From Arthrobacter sp. ISL-65 (GTDB taxonomy: Bacteria; Actinomycetota; Actinomycetes; Actinomycetales; Micrococcaceae), in contig NZ_JAGGPN010000034.1 of the NCBI RefSeq assembly GCF_018613795.1, positions 111,279 to 175,278 of the forward strand: DNA of 64,000 nt. The letters run 5' to 3'. This document shows, piece by piece, positions 51,310 to 60,029 of this stretch. The notes beneath the pieces were generated by a model. It was not told the origin of the DNA, did no database searches, and saw only the letters and a list, made by a program, of their open reading frames with translations. Position numbers and translations under genes: made by a program. Each line of letters opens with the position of its first letter. The stretch's first letter is position 1.

Positions 51310-52572
51310 GTGGGCAACGGATTCGGGGAGAAGCTCCGCGCTGAGCGGCTGGAGCGCGGACTGACCCAGGCCGAACTGGGCAGGGATCTGTACTCCCCCA
51401 GCTACATTTCCCTGCTGGAGACAGGCCGGCGGGAACCCACAGCCGACGTCATCGAAGAGCTCGCCCGCAGGCTGGAGCTCGCGCCCAAGGCGCTCGAAGC
51501 GTGGAGCCAGCCCATCTCGGTAAGCGACGCCGAATACGTGCTGGCCGGCCTCTATGCCCGGCAGGCCTGGGACCTGCGCGACTACGGCCTCGCGGCCGAA
51601 CACGCCGCCAACGCCGCCCGGATCGCACTCGACGGCAAGAACACCAGCGCCTGGTGGAACATGACCTACATGCAGGCCGAATGCCTCATGAAGCAGGGCC
51701 AGCTCAAGGAATGCCAGAAGATCATGGAGCACCTCTCCGAGCACCCCATGGCCACGGAATCGGCCGGTCTGGGTGTCCGGGCGCGCCAGATGCTCGCCGC
51801 CCTGTGCCACGGGCAGGGCCAGCTGGGCACCGCCGTCGAACACGCCGAGAAGGCCGTGGAGCTGTGCGGGCAGCTGCCCAAAGGCTCAACACTGATCATC
51901 GGGGCGCTCCGCGCGCTGATCGGGGCGCTGGCCGAGAGCGGCCGGCTCGACGAGGCGTGGAAGTACTGCCAGGACATGAACGAGCAGATGGACGAGCATT
52001 CGATGTCCCAGCTCGCGGGCGAGGTGGCATGGGTGATCGGCAATGTCGCGTTCATGCGGCACGACTACCCGGAGGGCATCAAGCACCACGAGCGGGCGGC
52101 GAAGCTGCTCTCGCCCGCCAACGACATTGAGCTGTGGGCCCGCTTCAACAAGGCGTCGGCCGCCGTCCGCCTCTCCTCCGGAATCGTTGAGCCGGAGACC
52201 CTGTCCGCCATTGAACGCGCCGAACTCGCGCTGTCCATCGTCGGCGGGAACAAGACGGACCAACTGGAAGTCGCCTTCATCCGCGCCCGCTGGCTTTACC
52301 TCACCGGCGACATTGTGGCTGCAGTCCAGAAGCTCCGCGACATCCACGCCGAACGCACGGACCTGGCCAAGCACACGGCCGGCGAGGTTTCGCTGCTTCT
52401 CGGCAAATCGCTGAAGGCCGCGGGCGAAGGGGATGAGGCGCTGGTGCATCTGCAGGAGGCGCAGAAGGAATTCAGTGCCGCCGGCGCGCAGGACCGGGTC
52501 CAGCAGGCCCTCGATGCCGTGCTGGAGATCCGGCTCGCCCAGCGCCGTGCGGCAGCGGCCGAAGCCAGCTAG
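51310..52572 (+). CDS. HTH-TPR transcriptional regulator (RRNPP-like architecture)
   Basis: A 420-residue regulator. Residues 5-57 are an XRE-type helix-turn-helix (FGEKLRAERLERGLTQAELG, SPSYISLLETGRREPTADVI). The remaining about 350 residues are all helical, with TPR-like pairs such as AWDLRDYGLAAEHAANAARI, AECLMKQGQLKECQKIMEHL, LIGALAESGRLDEAWKYCQD and GNVAFMRHDYPEGIKHHERA. This two-part design is that of Rgg/PlcR/ComR/Rap-type peptide receptors. Start is GTG, with GGAGGAACTCA upstream. Its neighbour on the other side of a 132-bp divergent region encodes a repeat-bearing exported peptide, the obvious ligand candidate. Confidence 0.9.
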   Translation: MGNGFGEKLRAERLERGLTQAELGRDLYSPSYISLLETGRREPTADVIEELARRLELAPKALEAWSQPISVSDAEYVLAGLYARQAWDLRDYGLAAEHAANAARIALDGKNTSAWWNMTYMQAECLMKQGQLKECQKIMEHLSEHPMATESAGLGVRARQMLAALCHGQGQLGTAVEHAEKAVELCGQLPKGSTLIIGALRALIGALAESGRLDEAWKYCQDMNEQMDEHSMSQLAGEVAWVIGNVAFMRHDYPEGIKHHERAAKLLSPANDIELWARFNKASAAVRLSSGIVEPETLSAIERAELALSIVGGNKTDQLEVAFIRARWLYLTGDIVAAVQKLRDIHAERTDLAKHTAGEVSLLLGKSLKAAGEGDEALVHLQEAQKEFSAAGAQDRVQQALDAVLEIRLAQRRAAAAEAS

Positions 52573-52584
52573 CAGGCACAACGC

Positions 52585-52634
52585 AAAACAGGAGGCACCG
52601 CCGGGACCGTGCCCGAGGGCGCCTCCTGTTTTTT
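52585..52634. terminator. terminator between convergent HTH-TPR and purC genes
   Basis: Arms AAAACAGGAGGC and GCCTCCTGTTTT, perfect over 12 bp, are followed by TTTT on the plus strand, with A-rich sequence on the other side that can serve purC. Confidence 0.88.
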
Positions 52635-52649
52635 AGAAGCCTGGATCGC

Positions 52650-53594
52650 CTAGCTGAACGTGCGGCCGGTCAGCTTCTCGTAGGCCTCGATGTAACGGGC
52701 CCGGGTACGGTCCACGATGTCCGCGGGCAGGGCCGGCGGCGGCGTGTCGGAGGCCTTGTCCCAGCCGGATTCGGCGGACGTCAGCCAGTCCCGGACAAAC
52801 TGCTTGTCGTAGGAGGGCTGCGCTTTGCCGGGCTCGTACGTGGCGGCGTCCCAGAAACGGGACGAGTCCGGCGTCAGGACCTCGTCGCCCAGGGTGATGG
52901 CCCCGTTCACGACGTCGTAGCCGAACTCCACCTTGGTGTCGGCCAGGATGATGCCCCGTTCACGGGCGATCCCCTCGGCCTTGGTGTAGATGCTCAGCGT
53001 CAGTTCGCTCAAGCGCGCGGCGATGTCGTCGCCCACGATGGACACGACGGCGTCGTAGGTGATGTTTTCGTCGTGCTCCCCGACCTCGGCCTTGGCTGAC
53101 GGGGTGAAGATGGCGTGCTCCAGGCGGGAGCCGTCCACCAGGCCTTCCGGCAGCGGGATCTCGCAGACGGTGCCTGACTGCCGGTACTCCACGAGGCCGG
53201 AGCCGGTGAGGTAGCCGCGGGCGATGCATTCCACCGGGAACATTTCCAGCTTCTTGCAGATCATGGCGCGGCCCTCGACCGCTGCCGGCACGCCGTCCTC
53301 CACCGTGGACGCCAGGACGTGGTGTTCCACATCCAACTGGTCGAACCACCAGAGGCTCAGCTGGGTCAGGACCCGTCCCTTGTCCGGGATTTCACTGCTG
53401 AGCACGTGGTCATAGGCGCTGATGCGGTCGCTGGCCACCACCAGCACGCATTCCTGCCCGAACTGCTCGTTGATGGAGTCGCTGGCCGGGACGTACAGGT
53501 CGCGGACCTTGCCCGAGTAGACATGGTTCCAGCCGGGCAGCTCGGCGTGGGGGGTGTCCAGGCCGCGGGTGCTTTCGTGTTCAGCCAATGTCAC
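52650..53594 (-). CDS. purC: SAICAR synthetase
   Basis: A 314-residue phosphoribosylaminoimidazole-succinocarboxamide synthase, joining aspartate to CAIR in purine synthesis. It has the ATP-binding YSGKVRDLYVPA, VVASDRISAYDHVLSSEIPD, ECIARGYLTGSGLVEY, and ILADTKVEFGYDV. The GTG start overlaps the purD stop by 4 bp (GTGA), so the two are translated together. The length agrees with the larger actinobacterial and yeast-like form. Confidence 0.96.
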   Translation of the reverse strand: MTLAEHESTRGLDTPHAELPGWNHVYSGKVRDLYVPASDSINEQFGQECVLVVASDRISAYDHVLSSEIPDKGRVLTQLSLWWFDQLDVEHHVLASTVEDGVPAAVEGRAMICKKLEMFPVECIARGYLTGSGLVEYRQSGTVCEIPLPEGLVDGSRLEHAIFTPSAKAEVGEHDENITYDAVVSIVGDDIAARLSELTLSIYTKAEGIARERGIILADTKVEFGYDVVNGAITLGDEVLTPDSSRFWDAATYEPGKAQPSYDKQFVRDWLTSAESGWDKASDTPPPALPADIVDRTRARYIEAYEKLTGRTFS

Positions 53595-54922
53595 GCCTTC
53601 TCTTCCGAAGCGGAGCCGGCCTGGGCAGCCGACGGGGCGGTGACGGCGGACGACACCTTGATTTCACCGCGTGCGGCCTTGCCTCCGATGTCCGTGCGGA
53701 ACTGGGCGCCTTCCAGCTGAACCAGCTCCACGCCGTCGTACGCCCTTTCCCGGGCCTCCACGAGGTCGGATCCGAGCGCCACCACGGCCAGCACGCGGCC
53801 GCCGGCGGAGACCACCTTGCCCTCGCCGTCGAGCGTGGTTCCGGCGTGGATCACATGGACACCCTCCAGCTCGTCAACCTTCTTGAGGCCGCGGATGCGG
53901 TCCCCCGTCCGGGGGGTGTCGGGGTAGTTTTCAGAGGCGACGACGACGGCGACTGCTGTTTCCTTGGACCAGCGCAGCTCTTCTGCCTGGTCCAGTTCGC
54001 CCTTGGCGGCTGAGAGGAGCAGGGAACCGAGGGGCGTCTTGAGCCGCGCGAGCACAGCCTGGGTTTCGGGGTCGCCGAAGCGGACATTGAATTCGATGAC
54101 GCGCGTGCCGCGCCTGGTCAGCGCCAGGCCAACGAACAGCACGCCGACGAACGGGGTGCCGCGGCGGGCCATCTCGTCCACGGTGGGCTGGGCGATGCGG
54201 TCGATGACCTCCTGGACCAGGCCTTCAGGAGCCCAGTCGAGCGGGGTGTAGGCACCCATGCCGCCGGTGTTGGGGCCTTCATCGTTGTCGTAGATGCGCT
54301 TGAAGTCCTGCGCCGGGGACAGTGCCACGGTGTTGCGGCCGTCGCACAAGACGAACACGGAGACCTCCGGGCCGTCCAGGAACTCCTCGATGACCACGGT
54401 TCCGCCGGCGTCGAAGCAGCTCTGGGCGTGCGCCAGGGCATCGTCCCGGTCGTTGGTGACCACCACGCCCTTGCCTGCGGCCAGGCCGTCGTCCTTGACG
54501 ACGTAGGGTGCGCCGAAGGTGTCGAGCGCCGCGGCTGCCTCGTCTGCGTTGGCAGCCACCAGCGCCATCGCCGTGGGAACGCCGGCTTCGGCCATGATCT
54601 GCTTCGCGAAAGCCTTGGAGGCCTCGAGCTGGGCGGCGTCCTTGCTAGGCCCGAACACCGGGATGCCGGCATCGCGCACGGCATCCGACACACCGGCCGC
54701 AAGGGGGGCTTCGGGACCAACCACCACCAGGTCGACGTCGAGCCGGGTGGCGAGCGCCGCCACCGCGTCCGGATCGTTCCCGTTGATCGCGTGCGTGGGG
54801 ACGAGCTTACTGATGCCGGCATTGCCCGGAGCCGCATGGACTTCGGAAACGTTGGGGTCAGCAAGGAGGGAGCGGACAATGGCGTGTTCGCGGCCGCCGG
54901 GGCCAATGACGAGTACCTTCAC
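53591..54922 (-). CDS. purD: phosphoribosylamine-glycine ligase (GARS)
   Basis: A 443-residue ATP-grasp enzyme, second step of purine synthesis. KVLVIGPGGREHAIVRSL is the N-terminal PurD signature, followed by PEAPLAAGVSDAVRDAGIPV, the ATP-grasp core (FGAPYVVKDDGLAAGKGVVV, EEFLDGPEVSVFVLCDG) and NTGGMGAYTP. VIEFNVRFGDPETQAVL carries metal ligands. The GTG at KVLVIG was chosen, since longer starts add unrelated residues. The C-terminus carries about 20 extra Ala/Ser residues. Confidence 0.96.
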   Translation of the reverse strand: MKVLVIGPGGREHAIVRSLLADPNVSEVHAAPGNAGISKLVPTHAINGNDPDAVAALATRLDVDLVVVGPEAPLAAGVSDAVRDAGIPVFGPSKDAAQLEASKAFAKQIMAEAGVPTAMALVAANADEAAAALDTFGAPYVVKDDGLAAGKGVVVTNDRDDALAHAQSCFDAGGTVVIEEFLDGPEVSVFVLCDGRNTVALSPAQDFKRIYDNDEGPNTGGMGAYTPLDWAPEGLVQEVIDRIAQPTVDEMARRGTPFVGVLFVGLALTRRGTRVIEFNVRFGDPETQAVLARLKTPLGSLLLSAAKGELDQAEELRWSKETAVAVVVASENYPDTPRTGDRIRGLKKVDELEGVHVIHAGTTLDGEGKVVSAGGRVLAVVALGSDLVEARERAYDGVELVQLEGAQFRTDIGGKAARGEIKVSSAVTAPSAAQAGSASEEKA

Positions 54923-55080
54923 AGTCTCCAAGCGTACTTTGTGCACCGTGCTGGCTCCTAAGCTGCGACCGGGACGCACTTGTGGCCGGGTCCCCAAGTG
55001 TGACCTGCCCTCGCCTGTGACTTGCCCTCAGTTTGTGACCGGCGGACAATCCGGGCGGCCTGCCGCTACGAACCAATGTC

Positions 55081-56658
55081 ATGAAGAAGCTCATGAGGTG
55101 GTTCAGGGGACCAGCCGCGATGGCGGCCCTTGCAGGGGTGGCTGCCGCCGCCGTCGTACTTTCCGTTGCGGAACTGGCAGGGGCGTTCTTTACCGCCCGC
55201 GCCACTCCCCTGTATGCCCTGGGTTCGACGTTCATCGACTTCACACCGCCAGGGCTGAAGGACTTCGCGATTGCGACGTTCGGCACCAATGACAAGGCCG
55301 CACTTTTCGCCGGGATGGGCCTGACAATTTTCGTGCTGGCGTGCGTGCTGGGTGTGGTGGCGTACCGGAGATGGGCGCTGGGCGCGGCCGGCGTGCTGTT
55401 CATGGGGGCGGTGATTGTGGCCAGCGTGGTGACCCGCGCGGGCGTCAGGCCGCTGGACGCCGTACCCTCGCTCCTCGGAACCGTGGCCGGGCTGGTCGTG
55501 CTGCGGCTGCTGGTCTCGCGGCTGTGGCGGCTGCAGGCCTTTCCGGATGCTCCGGCCGATGTGGCGGCCAAGGCGCCGGAGCGCCCGGCCACCTCCCGGC
55601 GGGCCTTCTTCGCGGCCACCGGCCTCACGGCGGCCGCGGCGGGCGTCGCAGCCACCGGGGGCCGGCTGCTCAGCGCCGCGCGCAGCAATGTAGCCCAGGC
55701 TCGGGAGTCCCTCCGGCTGCCGGCGCCAGCCCGGCCCGCAGCCGCGGTGCCCGCCGGCGTGCAGTCAGCTACGCCGGGCGTGACGCCGTGGCTGACGCCC
55801 GGCAAGGACTTCTACCGGATTGACACCGCCCTCAGCGTCCCGGAGATCAAGGCGGAGGAGTGGGAACTGCGCGTGCATGGGCTGGTGGAGGAGGAGGTCC
55901 GGCTCACCTTCCAGGACCTGCTCGACGCCGACCTGATCGAGTCCCACGTGACCCTCACCTGCGTGTCGAATCCGGTGGGCGGCAACCTCGCCGGCAACGC
56001 CAAGTGGCTGGGGCTCCCCATCCGCGAGGTGCTCAAACGGGCCAGGCCCACCGCCGGCGCGGACATGGTGCTCTCCACCTCCATCGACGGCTTCAGCGCA
56101 TCCACGCCCCTGGAGGTCCTGCAGGACGGCCGCGACGCCATGCTCGCCATCGGCATGAACGGCGAGCCGTTGCCGCTGGAACACGGCTATCCCGTGCGCA
56201 TGGTGGTGCCGGGACTGTACGGGTTCGTGTCCGCCACGAAGTGGGTGGTGGACCTGGAGGTGACCCGCTTCGCCGACAGCAAGGCCTACTGGACCCAGCG
56301 CGGCTGGTCGGAGCGCGGCCCCATCAAGACCATGGCCCGGGTGGAGGTGCCCAAATCCTTCGCCGTGGTGCCGGCCGGGAAGGTGGCCATTGGGGGCACC
56401 GCGTGGGCGCAGACCAGGGGCATCACCAAGGTGGAGGTGCAGATCGACGGCGGCGACTGGGCCGCAGCCGTTCTCTCGGACGAGGCCTCCGTGGATACGT
56501 GGCGGCAGTGGTCCTTCGCCTGGGACGCTCAGCCCGGCTCGCACTACATCAAGGTGCGGGCAACGGACGGGACCGGCGAGGTGCAGACGGAGAAGCGCGC
56601 CGATCCCGTGCCGGACGGCGCCTCCGGCTGGCAGTCGGTCATGGTCACCGTTGAGTAG
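55081..56658 (+). CDS. membrane-anchored molybdopterin oxidoreductase, sulfite-oxidase fold
   Basis: A 525-residue fusion. The N-terminal part has four membrane helices (about 12-32, 73-95, 98-117, 127-147) and a fifth hydrophobic stretch after TSRRAFFAATG (172-177), a twin-arginine-like motif inside the protein. From about residue 235 follows a sulfite-oxidase-type molybdopterin domain, with Mo-ligand Cys294 in LTCVSNPVGG and an SUOX dimerisation domain to the end. The catalytic part should face outside. No cytochrome gene is adjacent. The substrate is unknown; YedY/MsrP-like sulfoxide reduction is one possibility. Confidence 0.88.
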   Translation: MKKLMRWFRGPAAMAALAGVAAAAVVLSVAELAGAFFTARATPLYALGSTFIDFTPPGLKDFAIATFGTNDKAALFAGMGLTIFVLACVLGVVAYRRWALGAAGVLFMGAVIVASVVTRAGVRPLDAVPSLLGTVAGLVVLRLLVSRLWRLQAFPDAPADVAAKAPERPATSRRAFFAATGLTAAAAGVAATGGRLLSAARSNVAQARESLRLPAPARPAAAVPAGVQSATPGVTPWLTPGKDFYRIDTALSVPEIKAEEWELRVHGLVEEEVRLTFQDLLDADLIESHVTLTCVSNPVGGNLAGNAKWLGLPIREVLKRARPTAGADMVLSTSIDGFSASTPLEVLQDGRDAMLAIGMNGEPLPLEHGYPVRMVVPGLYGFVSATKWVVDLEVTRFADSKAYWTQRGWSERGPIKTMARVEVPKSFAVVPAGKVAIGGTAWAQTRGITKVEVQIDGGDWAAAVLSDEASVDTWRQWSFAWDAQPGSHYIKVRATDGTGEVQTEKRADPVPDGASGWQSVMVTVE

Positions 56659-56754
56659 GCGGTGCTGTTACTGGGCGTCTTGGCGCTGCAAACGCCGGCC
56701 GGCCGCCCCGGACGGCTCCCGGGGAATGCCGCTGCCGCACCATAGACTGGGCCC

Positions 56755-57771
56755 ATGGCCCTAACTTCGCACGCCACGTTCACTGTGGATTCCGCCGTCG
56801 AACTCGCCGTGGTTGAACGAAGCGGATTCGTGGAGTCCCGCCATATCGGGGCGGCCGTGGTGCTCGCCGCAGACGGCCACGTGGTCACCCAACTGGGCGA
56901 CATCTCCACCCCCATCCTGGCCCGCTCCACGCTCAAGCCCCTGCAGGCGCTGGCGGCCATGCAGTCCGGCGTTCCACTGCGCGGCGCCCAGGTGGCCCTC
57001 GCCTGCGCCAGCCACACCGGGTCGCTCGACCACATGGACGTCGTCGAAGGCATGCTCAAGGCCGCGGGCGTCAAGGAGGACCAGCTGCAGTGCCCCGCCG
57101 CGTGGCCGCAGGACGAGACTGCGCGGACCTGGCTGACCCGGTCTGAGCGGGGCAAGTCCCGGCTGGCCTTCAACTGCTCGGGGAAGCACGCGGCTTTCCT
57201 GTGGGCCTGCACCGAAAACGGCTGGGACACGCACAGCTACCTGGAGCCCAACCACCCGCTGCAGCAGCGCATCCGCACCGTGATCGAGGAGTACTCCGGC
57301 GAGCAGATCGCACACCTGGGCATCGACGGCTGCGGCGCTCCGGTGGCCGCCATCTCGCTGACCGGCCTGGCCCGCGCGTACTCCCTGCTCGCCAAGGCCC
57401 CCTCCGACAAATCCGCCAACGCCCGCGCCGCCACCATCGCCACCTCCATGCTGGACTACCCCTGGGCGGTCCAGGGCCGGGGCGAGGCCAACACGATCGT
57501 GATGGAGGAGCTGGACGTCATCGCCAAAATCGGGGCCGAGGGCATCCTGGTCATGGCCACGTCCCAGGGGGTCTCCGTGGCCCTCAAGATGCTGGACGGC
57601 AACCTGCGGGCCACCTCGCTGGTGGGCCTGACGCTGCTGGCGGCCTGTGGGGCCGTCGACATCCCGGGCGTGTCCAGCGTGCTCGAGAAGGTGGTGGAGC
57701 CGGTCCTCGGCGGTGGCCGTCCCGTGGGGAAGATCCGCCTCGGCCATGCCGTCTCGGCCCTGCTGGACTAA
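56755..57771 (+). CDS. L-asparaginase, Rhizobium etli AsnA (ReAV) type
   Basis: A 338-residue class 3 asparaginase, unrelated to the E. coli type II enzyme. It carries STLKPLQALAAMQSG, ACASHTGSLDHMDVVEGML, CPAAWPQDETARTW, FNCSGKHAAFLWAC with Ser/Lys (Lys144) of the active site, DGCGAPVAAISLTGLARAYS and an Arg-rich C-terminal MLDGNLRATSL. It converts asparagine to aspartate and ammonia in the cytoplasm. The next gene starts 29 bp later with a strong ribosome site. Confidence 0.9.
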   Translation: MALTSHATFTVDSAVELAVVERSGFVESRHIGAAVVLAADGHVVTQLGDISTPILARSTLKPLQALAAMQSGVPLRGAQVALACASHTGSLDHMDVVEGMLKAAGVKEDQLQCPAAWPQDETARTWLTRSERGKSRLAFNCSGKHAAFLWACTENGWDTHSYLEPNHPLQQRIRTVIEEYSGEQIAHLGIDGCGAPVAAISLTGLARAYSLLAKAPSDKSANARAATIATSMLDYPWAVQGRGEANTIVMEELDVIAKIGAEGILVMATSQGVSVALKMLDGNLRATSLVGLTLLAACGAVDIPGVSSVLEKVVEPVLGGGRPVGKIRLGHAVSALLD

Positions 57772-57800
57772 CGTACTTTTAGCTTTTCAAGGAGGCACCG

Positions 57801-58220
57801 GTGGCAGTTGCGCGCCGCAGAATTGACCCGGCCAGCGGCAAAGCGGCCCTGAACGAATGGGCGGCAGGCGCCGTCGCGCTGTCGGACGCTGCTCCGGCGG
57901 TTCCGGCGGTTCGGGCGATTCTGGCCGCTCCGGCCGTCCCCCGTTCGGTGATCGCGACGGCGGTCCGGTACTCCCTCGAGGAGGTCACCGCCCGCGCGCC
58001 CGGGAATTCGGTGGAGGTGCGGGTGCCGCCGTTCGGAGTCACCCAGTGCGTGGAGGGTCCGCGGCACACGCGCGGCACTCCCCCGAACGTCATCGAGTGC
58101 GACGCCGCCACCTGGCTGGCGATGGTGACCGGACGGCTGAGCTGGGCGGACGCCGTCGGCGCCGGACGCGTTGCCGCCTCCGGCCTGCGCGCGGACCTGT
58201 CGGCCCTGCTCCCGCTCTGA
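57801..58220 (+). CDS. sterol carrier family (SCP-like) protein
   Basis: A 139-residue member of the actinobacterial SCP-like family (from memory, bacterial SCP ortholog). The N-terminus is helical (RRRIDPASGKAALNEW), then a beta region with VEVRVPPFGVTQCVEGPRHT, RGTPPNVIECDAATWLAMV and TGRLSWADAVGAGRVAASG, which match the SCP2 fold. It probably binds a small hydrophobic ligand; role unknown. The GTG start is fixed by AAGGAGG five bases upstream. It is cotranscribed with asparaginase, and a hairpin follows. Confidence 0.85.
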   Translation: MAVARRRIDPASGKAALNEWAAGAVALSDAAPAVPAVRAILAAPAVPRSVIATAVRYSLEEVTARAPGNSVEVRVPPFGVTQCVEGPRHTRGTPPNVIECDAATWLAMVTGRLSWADAVGAGRVAASGLRADLSALLPL

Positions 58221-58232
58221 CTCAAAACGAGA

Positions 58233-58278
58233 CAGGACCCCGCCCCAGACTGAACTGCTCAGCCGGGACGGGATCCTG
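58233..58278. terminator. hairpin after the SCP-like gene
   Basis: Arms CAGGACCCCGCCCC and GGGACGGGATCCTG pair at 12 of 14 positions with an 18-nt loop. It lies between convergent genes and is followed by the repeat element. Confidence 0.65.
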
Positions 58279-58291
58279 CCGTCATTCCTTT

Positions 58292-58356
58292 GGAGTTTTT
58301 GTACAGATATCGCGACTTCAAGGGCCTTCAGCGGACGATATTTGCACAAAAACTCC
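58292..58356. repeat. palindromic repeat element, copy 1
   Basis: A 65-nt imperfect palindrome with ends GGAGTTTTTGT and ACAAAAACTCC and core AAGGGCC-TTCAGCGG. A related copy lies on the other side of dctA. The first 18 bases recur exactly, inverted, at 60012-60029. Confidence 0.8.
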
Positions 58357-58361
58357 GCGCA

Positions 58362-59840
58362 CTATTCGTGGTTGATGGCTGCCGACGGCCGGCTCATCTG
58401 GAACTCGGGCATCTCACCGGGGTTCGGGCCGCCGCGGAACTTGGGCGAAGCCTGCCCGCCCCCGCTGATCCGTTCGAGTTCCTGCTCCTGGAAGTCCTCC
58501 TCCACGCCGAGCATGACCGCGGAATCGTGGTTGGTGATCTCGCCGCGGAATGCCCGGACCATGACGCTGCGGTCGAACTGGCCCTCCCACTTGGAGACCA
58601 CAAAGGTTGCCACGCAGTTGCCCAGCAGGTTGACCACCACGCGCATGGAGTCCATGAGCCGGTCGGCGCCGAGGAGCAGGGCGACGCCGGCCACCGGGAA
58701 GATTCCGAGCGCGGCTGCCGTGGCGGACAGTGCCAGGAAGGACGAGCCGGGAACGCCGGCCATGCCCTTTGAGGTCAGCAGCAGCACTCCGAGGGCGGCC
58801 AGCTGCTGGCCGAGGTCCAGGTGGTGGCCGAAGGCTTGAGCGAGGAACAGCAGGGAGATGGACAGGTAGATCGCGGCTCCGTCCAGGTTGAACGAGTATC
58901 CCGTGGGCACCACCAGGCCGGTGGTGGCCCGGGAGCATCCGGCATTGGTCAGCTTGGTCATGATGCGCGGCATCACGGCTTCCGTGGACGCGGTGCCGAG
59001 GGCCAGCAGGAATTCCTCGCGGGTGTACTTGAGGAACTGCCACAGCGGAACCCGGGCGAAGCTCCAGGCCACGACGAACAGTAGCCCGATGAACACCACG
59101 GCCGCGCCGTAGCAGGCCGCAATCAGGACGGCATAGGTGCCGAGGGTGTCCAGCCCGTACTGGCCGATGATGAAGGCCATCGCCCCGAAGGCACCGATCG
59201 GCGCCACCTTCATGATCCAGGACATGATCTTGAAAACGAGTTCCAGGACCGTCTCCATGAGGCTGACCACCGGCAGGCACCGCTCGCGGCCGATGACGAC
59301 GATGGCGGCGCCGAAGAACACGGAGAAGAAGAGGACCTGCAGCAGGCTGTTGTTGGCGAAGGCGCCGATGACGCTGGTGGGGATGACGTCCAGGATGAAC
59401 GCTGCTGCGTCCTTCGGCACGGCGTGGCCGGTCTTGGCGTCGAGGGCCTCCTGGGAAAGGGTGCTCGGATCGATGTTCAGGCCCGCTCCGGGCTGGACGA
59501 CGTTGCCGACAATCAGGCCGAAGACCAGGGCGAAAAGTGTGGCCGCTGTGAAGTAGAGAAGAGCCTTGACTCCTACCCTTCCGACCGCCTTGACGTCGCC
59601 GACGGCCGATATTCCCGTGACGATCACGAGGAAGATCAGCGGCGCGATGATCATCTTGATGAGCTGGATGAAGCCGTCACCGAGCGGCCTCAGTTGAGCG
59701 CCTAGGTCCGGCCAGAAATGCCCTATGAGAACACCTGCCACGACGGCGATCAGAATTTGGAAGAAGAGCGACCTATACAGGGGCTTCTTCTTCGACGGCG
59801 CCGAACTCGCCTTCAGCGCCGAGGAATCTGGGATCTTCAT
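58362..59840 (-). CDS. dctA: C4-dicarboxylate/proton symporter, DctA family
   Basis: A 492-residue dicarboxylate/amino acid:cation symporter for succinate, fumarate and malate. Membrane segments start YRSLFFQILIAVVAGVLIGH. The family signatures are present: FIQLIKMIIAPLIFLVIVTG, the serine-rich hairpin region TASTEAVMPRIM, PTGYSFNLDGAAIYLSISLLFLAQ and GVALLLGADRLMDSMRVVVNLLGNCVAT. The C-terminal tail is acidic. The ATG follows AGGTGCAGATCA. The gene is bounded on both sides by inverted copies of a repeat element. Confidence 0.95.
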   Translation of the reverse strand: MKIPDSSALKASSAPSKKKPLYRSLFFQILIAVVAGVLIGHFWPDLGAQLRPLGDGFIQLIKMIIAPLIFLVIVTGISAVGDVKAVGRVGVKALLYFTAATLFALVFGLIVGNVVQPGAGLNIDPSTLSQEALDAKTGHAVPKDAAAFILDVIPTSVIGAFANNSLLQVLFFSVFFGAAIVVIGRERCLPVVSLMETVLELVFKIMSWIMKVAPIGAFGAMAFIIGQYGLDTLGTYAVLIAACYGAAVVFIGLLFVVAWSFARVPLWQFLKYTREEFLLALGTASTEAVMPRIMTKLTNAGCSRATTGLVVPTGYSFNLDGAAIYLSISLLFLAQAFGHHLDLGQQLAALGVLLLTSKGMAGVPGSSFLALSATAAALGIFPVAGVALLLGADRLMDSMRVVVNLLGNCVATFVVSKWEGQFDRSVMVRAFRGEITNHDSAVMLGVEEDFQEQELERISGGGQASPKFRGGPNPGEMPEFQMSRPSAAINHE

Positions 59841-59965
59841 TGATCTGCACCTATCAATTGGGAACTGCCCCGGATCGGGGTCTGTCTCCAACGTAACCCC
59901 GGTCACAGTATTCCGCAAGAGGAAATTCAATTTTCACGATGCGGAACTCGTGGCCCGGTCACAAT

Positions 59966-60029
59966 TGAGTTTTGTCCACTTATTGGGGGTTAAGGCCCCT
60001 CCAGCGGCCATTATCTGTACAAAAACTCC
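59966..60029. repeat. palindromic repeat element, copy 2
   Basis: A 64-nt imperfect palindrome with left end TGAGTTTTGT and right end TATCTGTACAAAAACTCC. Its core AAGGCCCCTCCAGCGG matches copy 1. It abuts the stop of the decayed DUF559-type gene. Confidence 0.8.

Noticed and set aside
58292..58772. Plus-strand open frames overlapping the dctA 3' end
   Set aside because: They lie opposite dctA and start inside the palindromic repeat; no protein features.
59892..59907. CRP-type site upstream of dctA (CGTAA-N6-TCACA)
   Set aside because: Two mismatches in the left half. A match this weak is expected by chance in a window this size.
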